From the NCBI GenBank assembly GCA_019314005.1, contig JAFDAE010000087.1, positions 1 to 8,215 on the forward strand: a DNA stretch of 8,215 bases. The letters are read 5' to 3'. This DNA comes from Deltaproteobacteria bacterium (lineage in GTDB: Bacteria > Desulfobacterota > Desulfobacteria > C00003060 > C00003106). The notes below the pieces were generated by a model. That model was not told the DNA's origin and ran no database searches. It saw only the letters and a program-made list of their open reading frames with translations. Within the stretch, counting starts at the first letter, position 1. Each line of letters opens with the position of its first letter. This document shows, one piece after another, positions 1 through 4,874 of the stretch. Made by a program: the position numbers and the translations under genes.

Positions 1-1182
1 GGGGTTCCGGATCCTGTTCAGCTGAACCTCCCTGAATACCTGGAGATATTTTCGGGATACCTCCTTCCAGACTGCGTCGCGGCTGAACATATAGGCTTTC
101 TTACGCATGGTGTTCCAGTCGACATCGTTGTCCAGAAGGTCAATGATTTGTTCCGCAATGGCATCCGGATTGTGGAAGGGCACAATCCGACCCCGGTCTT
201 CGGCAAGCATCTCGGTGGCGTACCAGTACGGGGTTGAAATGATGGCTTTACCTGTGCCCATGGCATAGGCGAGGGTCCCGGAGGTAATCTGAGCTTCATT
301 AAGATAAGGGGTGACATAGATATCAGCGATGCCGAGAAACTCACATAACTCTTTTAGTTGAACAAAACGATTTTGAAAAATGACATGCTCGCCGATATCG
401 AGTTTGCGCACGAGCTGCTGCAGCATGATACGGTACGCATCCCCATGCAATTTCAAAATATGCGGATGTGTTGCACCCAGGATAATATAGGCCACATCAG
501 GGTGTTTTTTGATGATCGCCGGAAGCGCCTGCAATACATTTTCAATACCCTTATTTGGGGAAATCAAGCCGAACGTGAGCAGTACCTTTTTGCCTTCCAC
601 GCCGAACTTGTCTTTGTGGAAGCTGGAATCAATAAAAGGCATATCCGGAATGCCGTGATGGATAAAGACAATTTTATCCTCGGGCACGGCATAGATATCT
701 TTGAGGAAGTCAGATGCCTTACGGCTCATCACGACCAGTTTGTCAGACAGATCGGATAGCTTGCACATGACGTCACGATATTCCGGCGCTGGGTCCTTCA
801 AAACCGTGTGTAACGTAGTCACAACCGGCATGCGCAGATCACCCAATAGTTTCAGCAGATGGCTGCCCGCCGGACCGCCGAAAAGACCGTATTCATGCTG
901 CACGCAGACAATATCCGTCTGACTGATATTAAGAAATTGAGACGCGATGCTGTAGTCGCTCAATTTGTTCTGGTTGATCTCAAAGCGCACTTTTTCAGGA
1001 TATGCATATCCCTCGGGTTTGTCGTTCATGGCCGCCGCCCAGCAGTAAATATCGGGGGCTTCCGCTGATAAGCCTTCAACCAGATCCGTAGTGAAGGTTG
1101 CGATACCGCACTGGCGTGGCAGGTAGTTGCCGATGACGGCAACGGAATTGATTCCCTCATAATACTTAATAACAGATGTCAT
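1..1182 (-). CDS. GT4-type glycosyltransferase (group 1), 3' end outside window
   Basis: A continuous open frame of 394 codons runs from ATG at 1182 to the window edge with no stop, so the protein is incomplete at its C terminus. It reads as a GT-B fold retaining glycosyltransferase of family 4, which would transfer a sugar from a nucleotide-sugar donor in the cytoplasm. Visible parts: an N-terminal Rossmann start (VAVIGNYLPRQCGIATFT, residues 14-31), an inter-domain region with VVMSRKASDFL (150-160), a second Rossmann start (KKVLLTFGLISPNKGIENVL, 198-217) and the donor-site region around 293-325 (SGTLAYAMGTGKAIISTP). The usual E-x7-E donor motif is not conserved; the place of the second Glu is taken by Tyr306. 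The acceptor and pathway cannot be read from the sequence. The Shine-Dalgarno is weak (AAGGTAGTGG just upstream). Only 36 bp separate the start codon from the IS at 1219, so the native promoter may be lost. Confidence 0.88.
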   Translation of the reverse strand, partial: MTSVIKYYEGINSVAVIGNYLPRQCGIATFTTDLVEGLSAEAPDIYCWAAAMNDKPEGYAYPEKVRFEINQNKLSDYSIASQFLNISQTDIVCVQHEYGLFGGPAGSHLLKLLGDLRMPVVTTLHTVLKDPAPEYRDVMCKLSDLSDKLVVMSRKASDFLKDIYAVPEDKIVFIHHGIPDMPFIDSSFHKDKFGVEGKKVLLTFGLISPNKGIENVLQALPAIIKKHPDVAYIILGATHPHILKLHGDAYRIMLQQLVRKLDIGEHVIFQNRFVQLKELCEFLGIADIYVTPYLNEAQITSGTLAYAMGTGKAIISTPYWYATEMLAEDRGRIVPFHNPDAIAEQIIDLLDNDVDWNTMRKKAYMFSRDAVWKEVSRKYLQVFREVQLNRIRNP

Positions 1183-1218
1183 AACCACTACCTTTTTGTT
1201 TTACATTTATCTTCCATT

Positions 1219-1231
1219 TGACCTGCCCCCC
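1219..1231 (+). repeat. IS terminal inverted repeat (left in window)
   Basis: TGACCTGCCCCCC, the exact reverse complement of 2416-2428. Similarity continues inward with gaps (ATCAATGTACCAC against TCAAATCGATCCAC). It lies next to the orfB stop. Confidence 0.92.
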
Positions 1232-1232
1232 A

Positions 1233-2039
1233 TCAATGTACCACTCCTAGAGAGACTTTTGCGGCCATAAAAGCCTCTGGTGCCGGTGGTCTGTAACCCA
1301 GAGAACTATGAGGCCGATTGCAATTATATTCCCATCGCCAGTGCTCCAAAAGCACTCTGACTTCCAATAACGTATCAAAGATTTCACGATTCAGCAACTC
1401 ATCTCTGAGTTTTCCGTTGAAGGATTCCACATAACCGTTTTCCCAGGGACTGCCCGGCTCTATGAACAGGATTCCGATACCCAGATTTTTCAGCCATTTT
1501 CTGACTGCTTTCGCTGTAAATTCGGGGCCGTTATCGGATCGTATATAATCCGGTGTTCCACGGCTGATGAAGAGATCATAGAGCTGGTCGAGAACATCCT
1601 GGGATCGAAGACTCCTGGCAGCGGTGAGTAATAAACATTCCCTTGTGTATTCATCGATAATGACCAGGATCCGGACAGCTCGGCCGTCCGTGGTTCTGAT
1701 CATGACAAAATCATAACTCCAAACATGATCTTTCCTCTCCGGACGAAGCCTGATACAGGATCCATCTGTTAGCCACAGCCGACCTCTTTTAGGCTGCTTT
1801 TTAGGAACTTTCAAGCCTTCCTGCCTCCAAATCCTTTCCACCCGCTTGTGGTTCACTTTCCAACCCTCATTCCGCAGAACGGCTGTTATCCGGCGGTATC
1901 CGTAACGGCCGTATTGACTGGCCAGAGTGACAATGCTTTCCACCAATCTTTCCTCATCTTCCGGCACATTCCGTGTGTGCCGTTGTGTGGACCGGGGCTG
2001 ACCCAGTACCAAACAAGCTCTTCGCTCTGATACACCCAA
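1233..2039 (-). CDS. IS3-family transposase OrfB, DDE integrase domain
   Basis: This is the catalytic part of the transposase. It has an HTH_21-like N-terminal part (residues about 25-80) followed by an rve/DDE integrase core. The catalytic triad is visible as D110 (WSYDF), D169 (SDNGPEF) and E205 (NGYVESFNGKLRDEL), with 35 residues between the second Asp and the Glu, the D-D-35-E pattern of IS3 transposases. The frame is open well upstream of the TTG at 2039, back past 2100, and encodes typical OrfB sequence (LLSPAKRSRAVEHVCRTLGV), so the working product is most likely OrfAB made by -1 frameshifting at 2090-2096, not a protein started at 2039. The C terminus ends next to the IS end. No disruption is seen. 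Confidence 0.93.
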   Translation of the reverse strand: MGVSERRACLVLGQPRSTQRHTRNVPEDEERLVESIVTLASQYGRYGYRRITAVLRNEGWKVNHKRVERIWRQEGLKVPKKQPKRGRLWLTDGSCIRLRPERKDHVWSYDFVMIRTTDGRAVRILVIIDEYTRECLLLTAARSLRSQDVLDQLYDLFISRGTPDYIRSDNGPEFTAKAVRKWLKNLGIGILFIEPGSPWENGYVESFNGKLRDELLNREIFDTLLEVRVLLEHWRWEYNCNRPHSSLGYRPPAPEAFMAAKVSLGVVH

Positions 2040-2083
2040 TGTCCGGCAAACATGTTCTACCGCCCGGCTCCTCTTTGCCGGGC

Positions 2084-2362
2084 TTAGAAGTTTCCCCGGT
2101 TTGTTTCCTTTAAAATGGCATTGTCCAAAGAGAGGTCAGCCACCAGTTTCTTCAGCCGGGAGTTTTCCTTCTCAAGCTCTTTGAGACGCTTGGCCTGGTC
2201 CACTCTCATACCTCCGTACTCTTTTCTCCATCGATAGAAAGTCTGTTCTGCAATTCCTAATTTCCGAGTGACTTCGCCAACTTTTGCACCTTGATTCAGT
2301 AATACCTCAGCCTCTCGAAGCATTGTAATAATCTGTTCTGATGTGAAGCGTTTCCTGCCCAT
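2084..2362 (-). CDS. IS3-family transposase OrfA, HTH and leucine zipper
   Basis: A 92-residue protein with an HTH_Tnp_1-type helix-turn-helix at residues about 5-50 (FTSEQIITMLREAEVLL, then VGEVTRKLGIAEQTFYRWRK) and a heptad-rich coiled coil at about 58-85 (LKELEKENSRLKKLVADL). OrfA binds the IS ends and multimerises, and it provides the N terminus of the OrfAB fusion. AAGGAG lies about 8 nt upstream of the ATG. The stop at 2084 comes just after the slippery heptamer, as expected for programmed frameshifting. Confidence 0.92.
   Translation of the reverse strand: MGRKRFTSEQIITMLREAEVLLNQGAKVGEVTRKLGIAEQTFYRWRKEYGGMRVDQAKRLKELEKENSRLKKLVADLSLDNAILKETNRGNF
2090..2096 (-). promoter_or_regulatory. 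Candidate -1 ribosomal frameshift heptamer of the IS
   Basis: On the minus strand the sequence reads G GGA AAC in the orfA frame, a canonical X XXY YYZ slippery heptamer, two codons before the orfA stop. Slipping by -1 enters the orfB frame and gives a junction ending in RGN followed by LLSPAKR, which resembles known OrfAB proteins. An imperfect GC-rich dyad downstream (CCCGGCAAAGAGGAGCCGGG, minus strand, about 2062-2081) could be the stimulatory stem-loop. Confidence 0.7.
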
Positions 2363-2415
2363 TCTCTACTCCTTTTATAGCCTCAAATTCTAACATAACT
2401 TGTGGATCGATTTGA

Positions 2416-2428
2416 GGGGGGCAGGTCA
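2416..2428 (-). repeat. IS terminal inverted repeat (right in window)
   Basis: Reads TGACCTGCCCCCC on the minus strand, identical to 1219-1231. It lies upstream of orfA. The phage segment starts immediately beyond it. Confidence 0.92.
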
Positions 2429-2520
2429 GCTATGTAAGAGATCAAATAAAAGAGTATAAGAATAACAATCCCGCCTAGTATATCCCGCCACCTGCCCAGA
2501 TAGTTACAAATATTCCCGGT

Positions 2521-2537
2521 TTTTTGTCGTACAAAAA
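2521..2537. promoter_or_regulatory. Candidate repressor operator upstream of the phage operon
   Basis: A perfect dyad TTTTTGT-CGT-ACAAAAA (arms of 7, centre of 3) lies about 80 bp upstream of the XRE gene. A symmetric site of this size next to an XRE-type regulator is a reasonable operator. A second, imperfect dyad lies at 2557-2571 (GACGGCCATGCGGTC), and an AT-rich TATATT at 2578-2583 could be a -10 box, though I see no good -35 box at 17 bp. The interval 2429-2610 contains no convincing gene. Confidence 0.35.
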
Positions 2538-2616
2538 TCTCCCAAATGTTGTCTTAGACGGCCATGCGGTCGGGGGCTATATTTAGGGTGAGACATCAAA
2601 TAGGAGGCTGGTGAAA

Positions 2617-2832
2617 ATGGGAGAAACACAAAACAGAATGAAGGAGGGGAGGTTCCGGGCAAAGATGAATCAAATGGATCTCTGGCTAAAAACCGGGATC
2701 CATTATTCAACAATCTCCCGTATGGAGCGAGGCTACATCAAACCCACCCCCGAACAGGCCGAAGGGCTGGCGAAGGCCCTGGGGGTGAAAAGGGAATGGC
2801 TGTTTCCGGACACAGAGGAGGAGGCCGGCTGA
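2617..2832 (+). CDS. XRE/Cro-C1 family helix-turn-helix regulator
   Basis: A 71-residue single-domain DNA-binding protein. The HTH_3-type fold covers most of it (residues about 10-66): RAKMNQMDLWLKTGIHY, then the recognition helix in YSTISRMERGYIKP, and the closing helices EQAEGLAKALGVKREWLFPD, a pattern usual for phage Cro/C1 proteins. The ATG at 2617 is preferred over the in-frame GTG at 2611 because AGGAGG (2602-2607) sits 9 nt before it but only 3 nt before the GTG. It is the first gene of the plus-strand block and probably a Cro-like switch or short repressor. A divergent repressor and integrase would be expected to its left; the IS is there instead. Confidence 0.87.
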   Translation: MGETQNRMKEGRFRAKMNQMDLWLKTGIHYSTISRMERGYIKPTPEQAEGLAKALGVKREWLFPDTEEEAG

Positions 2833-2834
2833 CC

Positions 2835-3032
2835 ATGCAAAGGCGCTGGATATCCGTTAGGGAGGCTGCCGAATATCTCGATCTCCACGTAAAGACGATC
2901 TATGGCCTGGTTGCAAGGGGCACCATTCCCTTCAGTAAGATCAGCGGGTATGGGATCCGAATCGATCGGAAGGCGCTTGACCGGATGCTTGAAGACGCTA
3001 CCGTTATGCCTCGGAACCTGATTTTACATTAG
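2835..3032 (+). CDS. Excisionase/MerR-like HTH_17 DNA-binding protein
   Basis: 65 residues. ISVREAAEYLDLHVKTIYGLVARGTIPFSK followed by IRIDRKALDRML is the standard helix-turn-helix plus wing of the HTH_17 (DNA-binding, excisionase) family. In phages such proteins act as excisionases or small repressors. The in-frame start at 2796 would overlap the XRE gene; the ATG at 2835 is preferred because AGGAGG at 2819-2824 is 10 nt upstream and the domain begins right after it. It starts 2 nt after the XRE stop, so the two are translationally coupled. The C-terminal tail (ATVMPRNLILH) is not recognised. Confidence 0.8.
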   Translation: MQRRWISVREAAEYLDLHVKTIYGLVARGTIPFSKISGYGIRIDRKALDRMLEDATVMPRNLILH

Positions 3033-3042
3033 GGAAAGAACC

Positions 3043-3396
3043 ATGCCGGATGACCGAGTAAAGAAGCGCGAGCGGGAGCTGGTGAGGCGAACCATCCATA
3101 AGCTCGATGCAGAGGGGTATTATGCGAGCAAAGCCGAGGGCCGATTTGCTATCATGGCGAGCGCCCTTGCCCTTGATTTGGGCGGGCTAAGGATCATCAA
3201 GTCAGTCATTGGGTACATCTCCAGGGAAGAGCTTGATCTGCTGCTGAACTTCCAGGGGCTACCGGAGAGGGTGCGCTGCATCATTGAGGTGTGGTTCTTC
3301 AAGGAGCGGGGCAGGGGGCCGGAGGAGCGAAGGCGCCTACTCTATAACCGGCCAAGCCAAAGAAGAGGGGACTTACTCCGAATTCATGTCAAATGA
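3043..3396 (+). CDS. Uncharacterised phage protein, 117 residues
   Basis: I do not recognise this family. The protein is basic and mostly helical in appearance, with a charged N terminus (MPDDRVKKRERELVRRTIHK), a central hydrophobic stretch (FAIMASALALDLGGLRIIKS) too broken by charge to be a confident membrane segment, and an Arg-rich C terminus (KERGRGPEERRRLLYNRPSQ) suggesting nucleic-acid contact. There is no signal peptide. The start has a purine-rich AGGGAAAG 6 nt upstream and lies 10 nt after the preceding gene, so it belongs to the same operon. Position among early genes suggests a regulatory or replication-accessory role, which is inference only. Confidence 0.68.
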   Translation: MPDDRVKKRERELVRRTIHKLDAEGYYASKAEGRFAIMASALALDLGGLRIIKSVIGYISREELDLLLNFQGLPERVRCIIEVWFFKERGRGPEERRRLLYNRPSQRRGDLLRIHVK

Positions 3397-3674
3397 TATT
3401 TCCAACCCCAACCAGGCAAATCCCCCCGTTAAGGTTGCGATTCCTCCGCTTGGTGCCCCGTTTCGTTGACATAACAAAAAAGCGGAAATTTCCCATGATA
3501 TTTTAATAAGGAGGGGGGAATAGAAGTTTATTTGCGATCCCCCGGGAGCGTAAGTGAGAGGCAAGATGAGGCAAGAAGAAGATGTGCATTCCTTCCGAGT
3601 CAGACAATCCCACCGACTTACATCCCACGGGCCAAACAAATACCCGAGCCTTATCAATACCATGGAGGTAAATC
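3397..3674 (+). other. Gap between early genes, possible internal promoter region
   Basis: About 280 bp without a confident gene. It holds a TTGACA hexamer at 3466-3471 with no good -10 box at the proper distance, a palindrome GGAAATTTCC at 3484-3493, a strong Shine-Dalgarno-like AAGGAGGGGGG around 3508-3518 not followed by a start codon at the right distance, and a short ORF at 3566-3685 listed separately. Minus-strand frames here look like chance. Confidence 0.4.
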
Positions 3675-3685
3675 ATGGAGAGTAA
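3566..3685 (+). CDS. Possible small ORF, 39 residues, upstream of DUF5659 gene
   Basis: ATG at 3566 opens a 39-codon frame beginning MRQEEDVHSFRVRQSHRL and ending SLINTMEVNHGE, overlapping the first 11 bp of the DUF5659 gene, a spacing seen in coupled phage genes. Its Shine-Dalgarno (GAGAGG, 3556-3561) is modest. No domain is recognised and the length is within what chance allows, so it is only a candidate. Confidence 0.28.
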   Translation: MRQEEDVHSFRVRQSHRLTSHGPNKYPSLINTMEVNHGE

Positions 3686-3932
3686 TGTAATCCAGACAAA
3701 GGATCTATACCTTGGCGCCCTTCTATATTCCGGGGGGGTTCCCCTTGAGACCTTCGAACGGGGGGGCGGCTTCACGGTATTTGTCTTTAAGAACACAGAG
3801 GAGGCCAATAAGCTGGTCAGGGCTTATCTTGCGGGAGCCGCCCAGGTCAACCTCCGGGCCTTCAAGAACTCATTCAGGGACCTTAGGAGCCTTGCGCATG
3901 GGGATATCGCGGCCCCTTGCAGGGTGAGGTGA
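3675..3932 (+). CDS. DUF5659 domain protein
   Basis: 85 residues. IQTKDLYLGALLYSGGVPLE, then FTVFVFKNTEEANKLVRAYL, then VNLRAFKNSFRDLRSL follows the DUF5659 pattern of a TKDLYLAAYL-like start, a beta-hairpin reading a hydrophobic FVF strand, and two helices. The family is small, common in phages and mobile elements, and has no established function. A strong GGAGG (3664-3668) lies 6 nt before the ATG. The last dozen residues (GDIAAPCRVR) look like a non-conserved tail. Confidence 0.75.
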   Translation: MESNVIQTKDLYLGALLYSGGVPLETFERGGGFTVFVFKNTEEANKLVRAYLAGAAQVNLRAFKNSFRDLRSLAHGDIAAPCRVR

Positions 3933-3943
3933 GGGGAGTGGAA

Positions 3944-4129
3944 ATGCCAAAGGAAGCCGAAGGAATCGAGAGGCCCGTGAGGGTCAGCATATATCTTTAT
4001 CCCTGGATGATCAGGAGGATTGAGAAAATCGCCAAGGGCCGCGGACTCCGAAAGCGCCACGTGATAATGCAGGCCGTTCAAAGGTTCATATTCGCAGAGG
4101 AACAGAGAAGGCAAGATGTTGAACAATAA
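3944..4129 (+). CDS. Small ribbon-helix-helix-like DNA-binding protein
   Basis: 61 residues. PVRVSIYLYPWMIRRIEKIAKGRGLRK fits a beta strand plus first helix, and RHVIMQAVQRFIFAEEQ the second helix, of a CopG/Arc-type ribbon-helix-helix fold; such proteins dimerise to bind operators. The ATG at 3944 is preferred to an upstream in-frame start at 3917 because GAGGGGAG lies 5 nt upstream and the domain starts soon after. It begins 11 nt after the DUF5659 gene and its last 14 bp overlap the replication initiator gene, so it may autoregulate the replication operon (inference). Confidence 0.6.
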   Translation: MPKEAEGIERPVRVSIYLYPWMIRRIEKIAKGRGLRKRHVIMQAVQRFIFAEEQRRQDVEQ

Positions 4130-4874
4130 AGAAAAAAGACAGGCGGGCAGACGGCCTGACACAAGGTTCTGGATGTTCAGCGAGCAGTGGCTCTTCGGGT
4201 CCACGCGCAGCGAGATGACACACTCGGAGCGGGCGGTATTCATCGACCTCCTGGCGCTGGCCTCCATGCAAGGCGGAAAGATTGAGGTCTATGCTCGCGA
4301 ACAGCTCGCAAGCCAGCTTTTATGTCCACTCGAACTGCTCAATAACACCATTGAGAAGTGTATAAATAATGGGAAATTCCGCAAAACATTTAATAAAAAG
4401 GAAAATAAAGAAGTTTTTTATGTGGTGAAATGGCGCACCTATCAGCCCGAATATTTATGGCCCCAACCCAAGAAAACGGAGGGAAAGAAGCGATGCGCAA
4501 AAGCGGGGGGAAGCGATGCGCATGTGGATAACAGAAGAGAAGAGAAAAGAAAAGAAGAGAAAAAAGATGAAGAGAAAAGAGAAGAGGCCTACTTTGAAGA
4601 ATTCTGGAAAGCGTATCCAAGGAAGGTTGAAAAGAAAGACGCCCTTGCTGTTTGGCGGAAATTAAATCCTCGCGATCACGGCGATGTCATCACCGCTGCA
4701 CGTCACTATGCTATCGCCATGCAGGCCGAGAAACAGGAGATGCAATTCATCAAGCACCCGAAGACATTTCTTAATCCCGATAAAGAGCGATGGAAAGACT
4801 ATCTGCAAAAACCGGTAAAGCCCGTATCCGGCGAATACAAAGAAACACTCAAGGCATTTGGGGTGATTAAGTGA
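4116..4874 (+). CDS. Phage replication initiator (winged-helix N domain, helicase-loader-like C domain)
   Basis: 252 residues. The N-terminal part (about 17-115: FWMFSEQWLFGSTRSEMT, RAVFIDLLALAS, IEVYAREQLASQLLC, LLNNTIEKCINNGKF) is the winged-helix domain of phage replisome organisers (DnaD/O-type). A charged low-complexity linker (about 120-157, Lys/Arg/Glu-rich) follows. The C-terminal part (158-230: YFEEFWKAYPRKVEKKDALA then VWRKLNP, ending FIKHPKTFLNPDKERWKDYL) is a module common at the end of phage replication proteins, often thought to contact the helicase. The gene overlaps its upstream neighbour by 14 bp and the downstream DnaB-type helicase gene by 4 bp (GTGA), giving an initiator/helicase pair. 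The linker-coding DNA carries repeats, a DnaA box and a purine tract that look like a replication origin. Confidence 0.85.
   Translation: MLNNKEKRQAGRRPDTRFWMFSEQWLFGSTRSEMTHSERAVFIDLLALASMQGGKIEVYAREQLASQLLCPLELLNNTIEKCINNGKFRKTFNKKENKEVFYVVKWRTYQPEYLWPQPKKTEGKKRCAKAGGSDAHVDNRREEKRKEEKKDEEKREEAYFEEFWKAYPRKVEKKDALAVWRKLNPRDHGDVITAARHYAIAMQAEKQEMQFIKHPKTFLNPDKERWKDYLQKPVKPVSGEYKETLKAFGVIK
4487..4522 (+). repeat. Direct repeat pair GAAGCGATGCGCA (iteron-like)
   Basis: Two exact 13-bp copies start 23 bp apart. Each contains the palindrome TGCGCA. A third copy of the 10-bp core GCGATGCGCA is at 6294-6303, where similarity extends one more A to match the first copy. Confidence 0.85.
4523..4531 (-). 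promoter_or_regulatory. Consensus DnaA box
   Basis: TTATCCACA on the minus strand matches the E. coli high-affinity DnaA box exactly. It abuts the second 13-bp repeat and precedes the purine tract. It is the only perfect copy I found in the window. Confidence 0.6.

Larger units (their letters stand above)
1219..2428 (-). mobile_element. Complete IS3-family insertion sequence (IS407-like subgroup likely)
   Basis: The element is 1210 bp, a normal IS3-family length, bounded by 13-bp perfect inverted ends (TGACCTGCCCCCC) that continue imperfectly inward. It carries orfA and orfB on the minus strand in a -1 frame relationship with a slippery heptamer in the overlap. Both frames are intact and the DDE triad is present, so it may be active. 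The bases next to the ends are CATT (1215-1218) and GCTA (2429-2432); there is no 3-4 bp target duplication in either register I tried. The IS separates the glycosyltransferase gene from phage genes. Subgroup assignment rests on remembered resemblance of OrfB and the ends, and is less sure than the family. Confidence 0.92.
4487..4587 (+). other. Putative replication origin inside the initiator gene
   Basis: In order: a 13-bp direct repeat GAAGCGATGCGCA at 4487-4499 and 4510-4522 (23 bp apart, about two helical turns), a perfect DnaA box (TTATCCACA on the minus strand) at 4523-4531, then purine-only tracts 4533-4567 and 4569-4587 split by one T. The arrangement of iterons followed by a strand-asymmetric, easily melted tract, inside the linker of the initiator gene, is that of lambda ori in gene O. 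The repeats are read in different frames (KRCA versus SDAH), so they are not a protein repeat. Two iterons are few for an origin. Confidence 0.55.

Noticed and set aside
18..344. 108-codon minus-strand ORF
   Set aside because: It is out of frame within the glycosyltransferase gene, which runs open through the whole of 1-1182 on the same strand with recognisable GT-B motifs.
358..1068. Three plus-strand ORFs opposite the glycosyltransferase
   Set aside because: Antisense shadows of a coding frame; no Shine-Dalgarno sites and no recognisable domains.
2398..2409. TGTGGATCG near the IS right end as a DnaA box
   Set aside because: Two mismatches to TTATCCACA in reverse and it lies inside the IS end region.
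3466..3507. TTGACA at 3466 as a promoter
   Set aside because: No TATAAT-like hexamer at 16-18 bp; the AT-rich stretch is 23 bp or more away.
3532..3690. TTG-initiated 52-codon frame near AAGGAGGGGGG
   Set aside because: The strong Shine-Dalgarno is about 14 nt from the TTG, too far, and the peptide looks random; the overlapping ATG ORF at 3566 is a slightly better candidate.
4533..4587. Purine tract as a simple-sequence assembly artefact
   Set aside because: The reading frame stays open and encodes a charged linker of a kind usual between domains of these initiators, so it is real sequence.
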